This document shows, one piece after another, positions 17,256 through 24,987 of a stretch of 64,000 nt of DNA. The notes beneath the pieces were generated by a model, which made no database searches, had not been told where the DNA came from, and worked only from the letters and a program-made list of their open reading frames with translations. Source of the DNA: Eubacteriaceae bacterium CHKCI004. GTDB lineage: Bacteria; Bacillota; Clostridia; Lachnospirales; Lachnospiraceae. The translations under genes were made by a program, and so were the position numbers. Positions within the stretch are counted from its first letter, which is position 1, and every line of letters starts with the position of its first letter. Location: assembly GCA_900016875.1 (NCBI GenBank), contig FCNR01000072.1, positions 1-64,000 of the forward strand, given 5' to 3'.

Positions 17256-17945
17256 TTAACGGCCATGTCGCCCGCCCGATGTGGTGAGGAACTGCACCAG
17301 GATACCCAGGGCGACGATGCCCACGGTCAACAGCAGCGGATAAGATGAGAAGCTGCCGATGTTCATGAGGTCGCAGAGAGTAATGAGCAGTCCTGCTGCG
17401 GAGGAGCCGCACACAACGGCTGATGTGATGATGATGACCGGCCGGATGAATTTCAGTGCCAGGGAGCCGACGATGAATCCGACTACCACGGACAGGAAGA
17501 ACTGGATGTCCCCTGTGAATGGAAGGATGGACGCGGCGGCCATGAAGGCCAGTCCGAAGCACAGAAGAAAGATGCCTGCCTGGTAGATCCGGTAAGCAAG
17601 GATAGCCAGCAGAATGGCGCCCACCAGAGCGCAGACAGCAACCATGCCGCCGGAACCGTCAAGGAAGTTTGTTCCAATGAATCCTCCGACAACGGCTCCC
17701 ACCAGAAGTCCGGTCAGACTCATGAACAGCTTGGACAGTTTATAACCGAAAAAACAGCCCAGAAGGGCGATGATCAGTGAAACGGTGGTGGCGATGATCT
17801 TGTAGGATGTGTCGATACCGCTGATATAACTGCTGATGGTGTCCAGATGGGCGGCTCCGCTTTCAAAAGAATCCGGAAGAAAGGTGCCGGTGTGCATGAT
17901 CTGGGCAGGCAGCTCCGTGATAAATGTAATGAAATCTGAAAACAT
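17256..17945 (-). CDS. Multi-pass membrane protein (DUF4203-like)
   Basis: A 229-residue protein with about seven hydrophobic helices, several rich in Gly (LTGLLVGAVVGGFIG), resembling the DUF4203/TMEM198-type fold. Start at 17945 is chosen because AAAGGAGG stands 5 nt upstream; the open frame continues a further 30 codons without a ribosome site. Convergent with nrdG. Function unknown. Confidence 0.75.
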   Translation of the reverse strand: MFSDFITFITELPAQIMHTGTFLPDSFESGAAHLDTISSYISGIDTSYKIIATTVSLIIALLGCFFGYKLSKLFMSLTGLLVGAVVGGFIGTNFLDGSGGMVAVCALVGAILLAILAYRIYQAGIFLLCFGLAFMAAASILPFTGDIQFFLSVVVGFIVGSLALKFIRPVIIITSAVVCGSSAAGLLITLCDLMNIGSFSSYPLLLTVGIVALGILVQFLTTSGGRHGR

Positions 17946-18079
17946 AATTTCCTCCTTTGTGTATCTTATGCCGCGGGAAGCGGCGTGTGCATCGTAGTCT
18001 GTCAATACACTAGCATAAAATGCGGTTTTACGCAATTTTTTCCCGGGGAGTATCTTTCTGATTTTTTACTGAGACACGC

Positions 18080-18108
18080 TTGTTTCTGCGGGGGTTTTAT
18101 ACTATAAT
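18080..18108 (+). promoter_or_regulatory. gltX promoter
   Basis: TTGTTT (18080-18085), 17 bp, TATAAT (18103-18108). No T-box-like leader is seen in the 45 bp before the gene. Confidence 0.75.
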
Positions 18109-18153
18109 ACCGGGGAGAATGTTACATTTTAGTAAGAAAGTGAGGATAACGCA

Positions 18154-19614
18154 ATGAGCAAGATTAGAACGAGATTTGCCCCGAGCCCGACGGGAAGAAT
18201 GCATGTGGGTAATCTGCGGACTGCTTTATATACTTACCTGATTGCGAAGCATGAGGGCGGAGATTTTATTTTGAGAATTGAGGATACCGACCAGGAACGT
18301 TTTATGGATGAGGCGTTGCCAATTATTTACCGGACGCTGGAAGCCACGGGGCTTAAGCACGATGAGGGTCCGGATAAGGACGGCGGTTACGGCCCGTACA
18401 TTCAGAGCGAGCGCTGCGCTTCCGGTCTTTATATGAAATACGCCAAAGAGCTGATTGATAAGGGCGAGGCTTATTACTGCTTCTGCGACCAGGAGCGTCT
18501 GGATTCTCTCAAGCAGGTAGTAGGCGGCAAGGAGATCAGCAGCTACGACAAGCATTGTCTGCATCTGTCCAAAGAGGAGATCGAGGCTAATCTGGCAGCG
18601 GGCAAGCCGTTTGTCATCCGTGCCAATATCCCGAATGAGGGAGAAACCTGTTTCCACGATGAGATTTACGGAGATATTTCTCAGCCGAACGAAGAGCTGG
18701 ATGATATGATTCTCATTAAGTCCGACGGTTATCCGACCTATAACTTTGCAAATGTGGTGGACGACCATCTGATGGGCATTACCCACGTGGTAAGAGGAAA
18801 TGAATATCTGTCTTCTGCTCCGAAGTACACCCGTCTGTACAACGCTTTCGGATGGGAGGAGCCGAAATATATTCACTGTCCGCTCATCACCAACGAGGAG
18901 CATCAGAAGCTGTCCAAACGTTCCGGACATTCCTCTTATGAGGATCTGATCGAGCAGGGATTTGTATCCGAGGCGGTTGTGAACTTCGTGGCTCTCCTTG
19001 GATGGAGCCCGTCCGATAACCAGGAGATTTTCTCCCTGGATGAGCTGGTGAAGACTTTTGACTATCATCATATCAGCAAATCCCCGGCTGTCTTTGACAT
19101 GACAAAGCTCAAATGGATGAACGGCGAGTATTTGAAAGCCATGGATTTCGATAAGTTTTACGAGATGGCAGAGCCGTATCTGAAGAAAGCCATCACTAAG
19201 GATTATGATTTGAAGAAGATCGCTGCTCTGGTGAAGACGAGAATCGAAGTGTTCCCGGACATTTATGAAATGGTGGATTTCTTCGAGGCAGTACCGGACT
19301 ACGATGTGTCCATGTACACCCACAAGAAAAATAAGACAACACCGGAGAAATCTCTGGATGTTCTCAAAGGACTTCTGCCGGTGCTCAAAGAGCAGGAAGA
19401 TTACTCCAACGACGCCCTTTACCAGACACTGCGTCAGTTTGCGGCAGACCACGAGTACAAGAATGGTTTCGTGATGTGGCCGGTTCGTACCGCTGTGTCC
19501 GGCAAGCAGATGACGCCGGGCGGTGCCACCGAGATTATGGAAGTGATCGGCAAGGACGAGACTATCGCCCGGATTGAGGCGGCCATCGCCAAGATTGAGG
19601 CGGCCATTGTCTGA
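18154..19614 (+). CDS. gltX: Glutamyl-tRNA synthetase
   Basis: A class I aminoacyl-tRNA synthetase of 486 residues that charges tRNA-Glu (and possibly tRNA-Gln in organisms using GatCAB). The HIGH-type motif appears as [16 protein letters not shown] (about 9-24) and the KMSKS-type motif as KLSKRSG (about 250-256). The C-terminal anticodon-binding helical domain is complete and the length is normal. Start follows GTGAGGATAAC. Monocistronic between a promoter and a terminator. Confidence 0.95.
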   Translation: MSKIRTRFAPSPTGRMHVGNLRTALYTYLIAKHEGGDFILRIEDTDQERFMDEALPIIYRTLEATGLKHDEGPDKDGGYGPYIQSERCASGLYMKYAKELIDKGEAYYCFCDQERLDSLKQVVGGKEISSYDKHCLHLSKEEIEANLAAGKPFVIRANIPNEGETCFHDEIYGDISQPNEELDDMILIKSDGYPTYNFANVVDDHLMGITHVVRGNEYLSSAPKYTRLYNAFGWEEPKYIHCPLITNEEHQKLSKRSGHSSYEDLIEQGFVSEAVVNFVALLGWSPSDNQEIFSLDELVKTFDYHHISKSPAVFDMTKLKWMNGEYLKAMDFDKFYEMAEPYLKKAITKDYDLKKIAALVKTRIEVFPDIYEMVDFFEAVPDYDVSMYTHKKNKTTPEKSLDVLKGLLPVLKEQEDYSNDALYQTLRQFAADHEYKNGFVMWPVRTAVSGKQMTPGGATEIMEVIGKDETIARIEAAIAKIEAAIV

Positions 19615-19623
19615 TTAACTATA

Positions 19624-20295
19624 TTATGCTAATTTATGAGTGGACAAAAAAGACGTAAACGCGACTTTTTTGTCCATTTTTTCTCCGATGATGCCGATAC
19701 ATTTGCCCATGGTAAAGGCGGCGAAGACGGTGCCGATGCCCAGTCCTTTGATGTGACCGAGGCAGAAAAATGTCATGCAGGCGGTGACGGCCAGGCAGAT
19801 AACGTCAAAGGAGATTTTGACCCGCGAGTAGCCGATGTGGGTAATCTCAGAAAACTCTCTCGGAAAGAGGTCTGTCGGGATGATTGGCATCTGGCAGCGG
19901 TTGGACAGCGCGATGCCAAAGGAGATGATGACGTAGCTCAGGATAAAATAAAGGATTCGCAGAGGCAGTGATACCGGAAGCAGAGAGATCCACATTTCAT
20001 GAACGTCGATCATAATGCCGAAGAAAAATCCGACCACAAAGCTGAAAAGGTAGGAGACGACGAATCGTTTGCGCATGAGCATGAGAACGGCGATAAGCAC
20101 TCCCTGGAAAATGTATGTCCATGTGCCCAGGGAAAGAGCGGGCAGCACTTCAGAAAATGCGTAGGGAACGCTCGAGATAGCAGAGATGCCGGAGCCGGAA
20201 TAAAGCATCAGCACCACGCCGAAGCTGTTGATGATGACGGCGAGAACCAGAGCCAGCTCTCCGCGGAATATGTGATGAGTTTCATTTGTCAGCAT
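19624..20295 (-). CDS. YczE/DUF6198-type membrane protein
   Basis: A 223-residue integral membrane protein with about five hydrophobic helices, of the YczE/YitT-like group (signature-like LSNRCQMPIIPTDLFPRE). Start at 20295 follows GGGAGG; the frame extends 30 codons further without a ribosome site. Its promoter region holds an unusual set of repeats (20343-20383 and 20476-20547), so it may be strongly regulated. The last residues overlap the gltX terminator. Transport or envelope role is likely; substrate unknown. Confidence 0.75.
   Translation of the reverse strand: MLTNETHHIFRGELALVLAVIINSFGVVLMLYSGSGISAISSVPYAFSEVLPALSLGTWTYIFQGVLIAVLMLMRKRFVVSYLFSFVVGFFFGIMIDVHEMWISLLPVSLPLRILYFILSYVIISFGIALSNRCQMPIIPTDLFPREFSEITHIGYSRVKISFDVICLAVTACMTFFCLGHIKGLGIGTVFAAFTMGKCIGIIGEKMDKKVAFTSFLSTHKLA
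19641..19682 (+). terminator. gltX terminator, overlapping the end of the convergent gene
   Basis: Stem TGGACAAAAAAG (19641-19652) with CTTTTTTGTCCA, then TTTTTT. The hairpin lies inside the last codons of the minus-strand gene, so those codons are constrained by both roles. Confidence 0.9.
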
Positions 20296-20342
20296 GTAAA
20301 ATCCCTCCCGGTAATAAGATACATTTTCATTATCATGCAGTG

Positions 20343-20383
20343 TAAATGCACGATTTAGTATAACTGTACGGTATAAATGTACC
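20343..20383. promoter_or_regulatory. Three TAAATGYAC-like sites in the leader
   Basis: TAAATGCAC (20343), TAACTGTAC (20361, 18 bp later) and TAAATGTACC (20374). The same motif in the opposite orientation makes up the 18-bp array upstream of the promoter. Confidence 0.5.
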
Positions 20384-20422
20384 ACCGGGAGGGGGATAAT
20401 TCTAATGAATATTTTTTATGAA

Positions 20423-20450
20423 ATTATAGATTGTGTCTATATTATTGCAA
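20423..20450 (-). promoter_or_regulatory. Promoter of the DUF6198-type gene
   Basis: On the minus strand TTGCAA (20445-20450), 16 bp, TATAAT (20423-20428). Confidence 0.65.
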
Positions 20451-20475
20451 ATGTATGGGTAGCGTGACTATCTTG

Positions 20476-20547
20476 TACATTTATTTAGTTCAATGCATTT
20501 ATTTAGTTCTGTGCATTTACTTGATTTGGTACATTTCTTTATAAAGA
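20476..20547. repeat. Four tandem 18-bp imperfect repeats
   Basis: The CATTT core recurs exactly at 20478, 20496, 20514 and 20532. Units begin TACATTTATTTAGTTC, TGCATTTATTTAGTTC, TGCATTTACTTGATTT and TACATTTCTTTAT. The array ends just beside the stop codon of the RNHCP gene and lies about 25 bp upstream of the minus-strand -35 box. It looks like an iteron-type binding array for a regulator. Confidence 0.75.
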
Positions 20548-20549
20548 AG

Positions 20550-20984
20550 CTATTTAGTATTATAGAGACATCCGTCTCCGCCCATCAGCGCAGTCATCTC
20601 TTCGATGCGTTCCAGCGGAAATGGAGGTCTTGACAGCGGGCGCATGGCGATGGACATGAGCTTCATGGGATTGTCGTCCGCGGCGACCCGGTTGGAACTT
20701 AAATGTCCGCAGCGTTTGCAGCGGTGGATGATGGCCCATTCGCCTTTGTTTCTGACCCAGACGCCCACCGGTTCCATGATGCCGCCGCAGTCGGATTCAC
20801 GGTCGCCCGGCTCAATGTCCAGATGCAGGCTTGAAAGACAGTTCGGGCAGTGGTTGCGGTGATTGCTGCCGGAACCGGCGGATACGACCGGACGGCCGCA
20901 GACCTTGCAGGTGAAGCTGTCATTGCATGGATGTGTTTTGTAGTAGCCTTTCTGATATAATTTTCTCTTATTTTCTCTGTTCAT
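20550..20984 (-). CDS. RNHCP-domain zinc protein
   Basis: A 144-residue cytoplasmic protein with the RNHCP motif seen as SNHRNHCPNC and additional Cys pairs (CKVC near the start, CKRC near residue 90), predicted to bind zinc. The family is widespread and short; its biochemical role is not established. Start follows GGGAGG. It is isolated: the MarR gene ends 50 bp upstream on the same strand, and the tandem repeat array begins right after its stop. Confidence 0.85.
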   Translation of the reverse strand: MNRENKRKLYQKGYYKTHPCNDSFTCKVCGRPVVSAGSGSNHRNHCPNCLSSLHLDIEPGDRESDCGGIMEPVGVWVRNKGEWAIIHRCKRCGHLSSNRVAADDNPMKLMSIAMRPLSRPPFPLERIEEMTALMGGDGCLYNTK

Positions 20985-21035
20985 TTTGTACCTCCCTGAG
21001 AGGGACGGTGTCTGTACAATATATCTTCTTCTGCA

Positions 21036-21467
21036 TTAAAAAGCGTTTTCCATATATTTTTTCAGTCCGTCCCTATACTTTTGGGTGAGGAGTAAATATT
21101 GCTGTTGCTCTTCCTCCGTCCAATCTTTCCAGATTTTGTTTTCTATTTCGAATAATGGATAAATCTTTTGGCGGGCAAAAGCCTTTCCTTCCCCGGTAAG
21201 ACAGACGATCGTATTTCTCCCCTTACCCTGTTCCAGTGTGATGATTCCTTCTTTTTCCAGCTTGTGAATGGCGGAATTAATGGTCTGCCGGCTGATGCCT
21301 GTCAGTTTGCTGATTTCGCTCTGAAGGCAGCGGTCTCCCTTTTCACAAATGACATATAAAATGTTTTGCACGCTGTCAGAGACGCCCGTTTTTACGGCTG
21401 CCTCATGATAGAGCGCATTGATCTCGCCGGCAAGATATGTATATTGATTTGCTTTCAAATAGTGCAT
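21036..21467 (-). CDS. MarR-family transcriptional regulator
   Basis: A 143-residue winged-helix regulator. The DNA-binding domain (about 30-105) is clear: CLQSEISKLTGISRQTINSAIHKLEKEGII followed by the wing, with dimerisation helices at both ends. Start follows AAGGGG. Its promoter, with two palindromes centred on TTTCGTACAT-like half sites, lies directly upstream, which argues for autoregulation. Downstream on the same strand are the RNHCP protein and the DUF6198-type membrane protein, possible members of its regulon. Confidence 0.88.
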   Translation of the reverse strand: MHYLKANQYTYLAGEINALYHEAAVKTGVSDSVQNILYVICEKGDRCLQSEISKLTGISRQTINSAIHKLEKEGIITLEQGKGRNTIVCLTGEGKAFARQKIYPLFEIENKIWKDWTEEEQQQYLLLTQKYRDGLKKYMENAF

Positions 21468-21490
21468 AAGTCAACCCCTTTTTTGAATTT

Positions 21491-21540
21491 ATGTATGATT
21501 TCGTACATGGTTATTATATACGATTTCGTACATAAGTCAA
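21491..21540 (-). promoter_or_regulatory. marR promoter with two operators
   Basis: Minus-strand TTGACT (21535-21540), 16 bp, TATAAT (21513-21518). Two related 18-bp sites, ATGTATGATTTCGTACAT (21491-21508) and ATATACGATTTCGTACAT (21516-21533), start 25 bp apart; one fills the spacer and overlaps the -10 box. Confidence 0.75.
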
Positions 21541-21602
21541 CTGTTTTTGAGGGAAATGTAAAGATTTTAAAAGAGGAGGGGTGTTTTATCAGATTTATAA
21601 AG

Positions 21603-21640
21603 ATAAAAAATAGCCGCCAACTACTGCAATAGCTGACGGC
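21603..21640 (-). terminator. Terminator downstream of the LysR gene
   Basis: Read on the minus strand, stem GCCGTCAGCTA (21640-21630) with TAGTTGGCGGC is followed by a T-rich run. It stands about 150 bp after the LysR stop. The rest of 21541-21791 shows nothing I can name. Confidence 0.65.
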
Positions 21641-21791
21641 AGATACATAAAGTATTTCGTAAAAGCTTTGGAGGGGAAGTTGTTTTCTGGTTTCCACTTT
21701 TGTATTATTAAATATAACGTATTTGAGGAAGTAATTCAAGAATATTGTTGTGTCAGATATTTCGCAATAGTGGAAAAAAATAAAAAGTAAG

Positions 21792-22709
21792 TTACAAAAC
21801 AATTTTTCCTTCGTCTTCTCCCAGAAAATCCTGCTCGGTCACATATTCCCGGAAGAGCTGGACTGCTGGCGGAAGATAGGAGTTTGCGCTGCTGACCATG
21901 TAAATCTTTCGTTTGTAGACGGGGTTGGTGATGGTGAGAATCTGCACATCCAGCCGCAGCAGCAGATCCATGTAGGGAACGATGGCGATGCCGAAGTTCC
22001 GGGCCACCAGACCGGCGATCACCTGGTCTTCCTCCACCTCGTAGGCGATGGACGGCTTTTCTCCGAGGAGCCGGAACAGTTCGTTGACGTCGCTGCGGAT
22101 GCCGGCACCCTTTGCGAAGTAAATGTAAGGGTAGGGCAGAGTCTCCTCCAGGGATACCGAGCGCCGACCTGCCAGGGGATGATTTTTCGGGACGATGACG
22201 ACCAGATCCTGATAGGCGACCGGCTCGCTGGTCAGGTGATATTCTTTATATTCTTCGGGCGCCTGCGAGCTGAAAATCAGGTCGTAGTCTTTGGCGGCGA
22301 GACCGTCCAGCAGATAGGAAGTTGAGCCGGTGCGGAAAATGAAGTCAATGTCCAGCTCGGGATGCTGCTGTAAGAAACCTGCGGCCAGAGACGGGATAAA
22401 TTCCACGCCCAACGGGCGAAGAAATCCGAGACGGATGAGACCGTTGCCCCGGGCGCTGTGCTTCAGAGATTCGATACCGTTATCGAGGATGCTCAGAGAA
22501 TTTTCTGCGTAGGCGAGAAATTCCTCGCCAAACCGGGTGAGGGATGTGTTTCTTCCGATGCGCTCAAACAGCGGGATGCCCAGCTCATTTTCCAGTTGTG
22601 AGATGGCGTGGCTTAAGCTTGGCTGGGTGATGCCTAGTCTGGATGCGGCTTTGGTGTAGTGTCTGGTGTGGACCAGTTCGATAAAATAGCGAAGATGATA
22701 CAGATTCAT
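21792..22709 (-). CDS. LysR-family transcriptional regulator
   Basis: A 305-residue LTTR. N-terminal winged helix-turn-helix (about 1-60: RHYTKAASRLGITQPSLSHAISQLE) and C-terminal periplasmic-binding-like effector domain (about 90-295). Start follows AGGAGGTTTCC-type spacing (GGAGG). It is divergent from the glycerol dehydrogenase-like gene across a 134-bp AT-rich gap and probably controls it. A partial dyad ATCATT...AATGAT (22756-22788) in that gap is a candidate site. The effector is unknown. Confidence 0.9.
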   Translation of the reverse strand: MNLYHLRYFIELVHTRHYTKAASRLGITQPSLSHAISQLENELGIPLFERIGRNTSLTRFGEEFLAYAENSLSILDNGIESLKHSARGNGLIRLGFLRPLGVEFIPSLAAGFLQQHPELDIDFIFRTGSTSYLLDGLAAKDYDLIFSSQAPEEYKEYHLTSEPVAYQDLVVIVPKNHPLAGRRSVSLEETLPYPYIYFAKGAGIRSDVNELFRLLGEKPSIAYEVEEDQVIAGLVARNFGIAIVPYMDLLLRLDVQILTITNPVYKRKIYMVSSANSYLPPAVQLFREYVTEQDFLGEDEGKIVL

Positions 22710-22843
22710 AGGAAACCTCCTGATTATTATATATAAAATCTATTATAATATAAAAATCATTCATTTTACATATTAAATTTCAAATGATACATTTAAAAAT
22801 ATTTGTACATTTTATTGTAAAAAGTAAATGGAGGAGGAGAAAC

Positions 22844-23797
22844 ATGAGTAAGATTATCTGTTCACCGGGAGAGTATATTCAGGGCAAGGGAGAGATGAAA
22901 CGGCTGGCGGATTACTATGAGTCTGCGGACAGAAAGGGTTTATTTCTCGTAAAGGGAGCCTATATGATTGTGGACAGCTTTTTCAGCACAGAACAGTATA
23001 AGAAGCAGATTACAGAGAGCTTCCAAAAGAAAAATATTACATTTTCCTTCAATGTATTTGGTGGGGAGTGCTGTATGAAGGAAATAGAGAAGCACAAAAA
23101 TAATATGGACAAGTACGATATGGTCATCGGCATCGGAGGCGGTAAAACCCTTGATACCGCCAAGGCAGTTTCCTTTTATGCGCATATGCCGGTGATGATC
23201 GTACCGACGGCGGCGTCCTCCGACGCACCGTGCAGCCGCCTGGCGGTTATCTATAAAGAGGACGGAACCTTTGAAAAATATCTTCCTCTGCGCTCCAATC
23301 CGGACATGGTCATCATGGATACGGAGGTCATCGCAAAGGCGCCGGTACGTTTTCTGGTGGCCGGAATCGGAGATGCTCTGGCAACCTGTTATGAGGCTGA
23401 GGCCTGCGAGCAGTCCGGTATCGTGACCATGGCGGGCGGACAGTCCACGCGGGCGGCCATCGCCCTCAGCCAGCTGTGCCGGGAGATTCTGTTTGAAGAC
23501 GGCTTGAAGGCCAAAATTGCCGTGGAAGAAAATGTAAGTTCAAAAGCGGTGGAAAATCGTCCGTTTGAGGAAATCGTAATGTTGATTTCTTTCTGCAAGA
23601 GCCTGGGACTTCCGACCACATTCAAAGATTTGAATCTTTCCGATGTAAGAGATGAAGCGCTGATGAGCGCTGCGCAGGCAAGCTGTGATAAAGATGACAC
23701 CATGGGCAATATGCCATTTACTGTAACGCCGGAAGATGTATTTGCCGCCATGAAGACGGCCAACCGGCTTGCGTCCTTTGTTCCCCAAATGTATTAA
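22844..23797 (+). CDS. Glycerol dehydrogenase-like protein with internal deletion
   Basis: A 317-residue iron/zinc-type alcohol dehydrogenase related to GldA (family length about 360). The NAD-binding GIGGGKTLDTAK (about 95-106), PTAASSDAPCS and the metal-ligand Asp in GIGDALAT are present. Around residue 237 the text runs KAVEN directly into RPFEEIVMLISFC. The usual segment between these blocks, which carries both metal-ligand histidines, is absent. This looks like an in-frame deletion of about 45-55 codons, so activity as a glycerol dehydrogenase is doubtful. Start follows GGAGGAGG; the frame continues 20 codons upstream without a ribosome site. Confidence 0.8.
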   Translation: MSKIICSPGEYIQGKGEMKRLADYYESADRKGLFLVKGAYMIVDSFFSTEQYKKQITESFQKKNITFSFNVFGGECCMKEIEKHKNNMDKYDMVIGIGGGKTLDTAKAVSFYAHMPVMIVPTAASSDAPCSRLAVIYKEDGTFEKYLPLRSNPDMVIMDTEVIAKAPVRFLVAGIGDALATCYEAEACEQSGIVTMAGGQSTRAAIALSQLCREILFEDGLKAKIAVEENVSSKAVENRPFEEIVMLISFCKSLGLPTTFKDLNLSDVRDEALMSAAQASCDKDDTMGNMPFTVTPEDVFAAMKTANRLASFVPQMY

Positions 23798-23803
23798 TAA
23801 AAG

Positions 23804-23855
23804 TGGACATCCTCTCCCGGATAAAGTATACTTAAGCCAAAAAGGAGGGAGAGGA
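23804..23855 (+). promoter_or_regulatory. Promoter and RBS-masking complement for the next gene
   Basis: TGGACA (23804-23809), 17 bp, TATACT (23827-23832). The spacer contains TCCTCTCCC (23810-23818), a perfect complement of GGGAGAGGA (23847-23855), which forms part of the next gene's ribosome site. Only read-through RNA from the gene upstream would contain both arms. Confidence 0.55.
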
Positions 23856-23859
23856 TACC

Positions 23860-24528
23860 ATGAAAAAGAGAAATGTGATTATAACTCTGTGTCTTTTATG
23901 TGCGGCTGTGCTTCTGCCGGCGGCAGGGGTCAGCGCAGCATCCGCGAAGAAAAACAGGAAAGCGCTGGCGGCTTATCAGCAATTCCTGTCGCAGAGTCAG
24001 ATCAAATGGTCAAAATGGACAAACGTGCCTTCTTCTCAGGTGCAGTTTGCCAGTGCGGATATCAATAAAGACGGCGTGAAAGAGCTGATTTTAAGCTATC
24101 CACAGGCGTCTCACATGGACGGATGGCATCGGATCTATACCTATACCAAAGGAAAAGTAAAATCACTGGGACGCTTTACAAGCGTATCGATCTTTAAGAA
24201 TAAGAATTATTTTGTGGATACCTATGCTAACACGGGAACTATGGAAGTGTCCTGCTATCGTCTGGGCAAGAATGGCAAAAAGGCCAGTCTGGTGAAGTAT
24301 CAGAGATCCGATACCTATCCGGCGTTTGCGAAGGGAAAGGTCGTCAGAAAGTACAGTGACTCTTATGGGTACGACGTTTACTATTCTGCCATGAAAGTGA
24401 ACGGCAAAAAAGCTTCCTATAAAAAATGTATGAAAAAAATCCGGTCTCTGGAGAAAAACGCAAGACGGCTGAATCTTAATTTCTATGATAATACGGTCTA
24501 TAATGTGAGGACATATCTGGTAAAATAA
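23860..24528 (+). CDS. Secreted protein with EF-hand-like loop
   Basis: A 222-residue exported protein: signal peptide (residues 1-26, cleavage near VSAAS), then a small globular domain. SADINKDGVKELIL (about 64-77) has the spacing of an EF-hand/dockerin-like calcium loop found in many clostridial secreted proteins of unknown role. The C-terminal part is Lys-rich. Start follows GGAGGGAGAGG. No partner genes are evident. Function not recognised. Confidence 0.75.
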   Translation: MKKRNVIITLCLLCAAVLLPAAGVSAASAKKNRKALAAYQQFLSQSQIKWSKWTNVPSSQVQFASADINKDGVKELILSYPQASHMDGWHRIYTYTKGKVKSLGRFTSVSIFKNKNYFVDTYANTGTMEVSCYRLGKNGKKASLVKYQRSDTYPAFAKGKVVRKYSDSYGYDVYYSAMKVNGKKASYKKCMKKIRSLEKNARRLNLNFYDNTVYNVRTYLVK

Positions 24529-24724
24529 AAGTGAACGGTTGTAATCGGCAATTTGTTTTTTGTATTCTGACAGGAGATTTTTAGCGTCCGGCGAGATTTT
24601 TTGTGTTGACAAAGAATTTTAAATATGCAATTATATAAATGATTTTAAGAATTTGCCGGGAAGACAGAGATTTTTCTGACAAGACATCATACAAAGTAAT
24701 ATTGTTACTGTTTGCAGTGACAAA

Positions 24725-24840
24725 CACCGGCCGCTGACGGATTTGTGAGTTTACACAGTGTGGCCGGGGAGGCAGCGTTTCATCGCTGTCTGTTATCAGC
24801 CGACCGTCTGGGCAGCTTCTTTTTGAAGTTGCCCTTTTCT
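24725..24840 (+). promoter_or_regulatory. ZTP (pfl) riboswitch with terminator platform
   Basis: The 5' TGACGG element, the GGCCGGGGA junction and the 3' CCGTCTGGGC element match the conserved parts of the pfl motif, and the downstream gene is fhs, a standard target. The stem GGGCAGCTTC (24810-24819) pairs with 24825-24834 and is followed by TTTTCTT, so the terminator uses the last conserved GGGC of the aptamer. ZTP binding should prevent terminator formation and turn fhs on. The rest of the 459-bp gap shows no gene. Confidence 0.85.
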
Positions 24841-24987
24841 TATTTTACGGCGTTTAGTCAAAACGGGGGATTTTCCGGCGCGTAAGCGCTGATAAAGTAG
24901 TGTCAGTCGCGGCAATCCTCCGTTGTGGAAGGCTGCATTTTCAAAGGGATACTATTGATAGGAAGATAAAAAGAAAGGAAAGTATTT

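Noticed and set aside
18226-19452. Minus-strand frame of about 408 codons opposite gltX
   Set aside because: Antisense shadow of gltX with no family resemblance.
20476-20547. The 18-bp repeats as a CRISPR array
   Set aside because: Units are tandem with no spacers, only four copies, and no cas gene is present.
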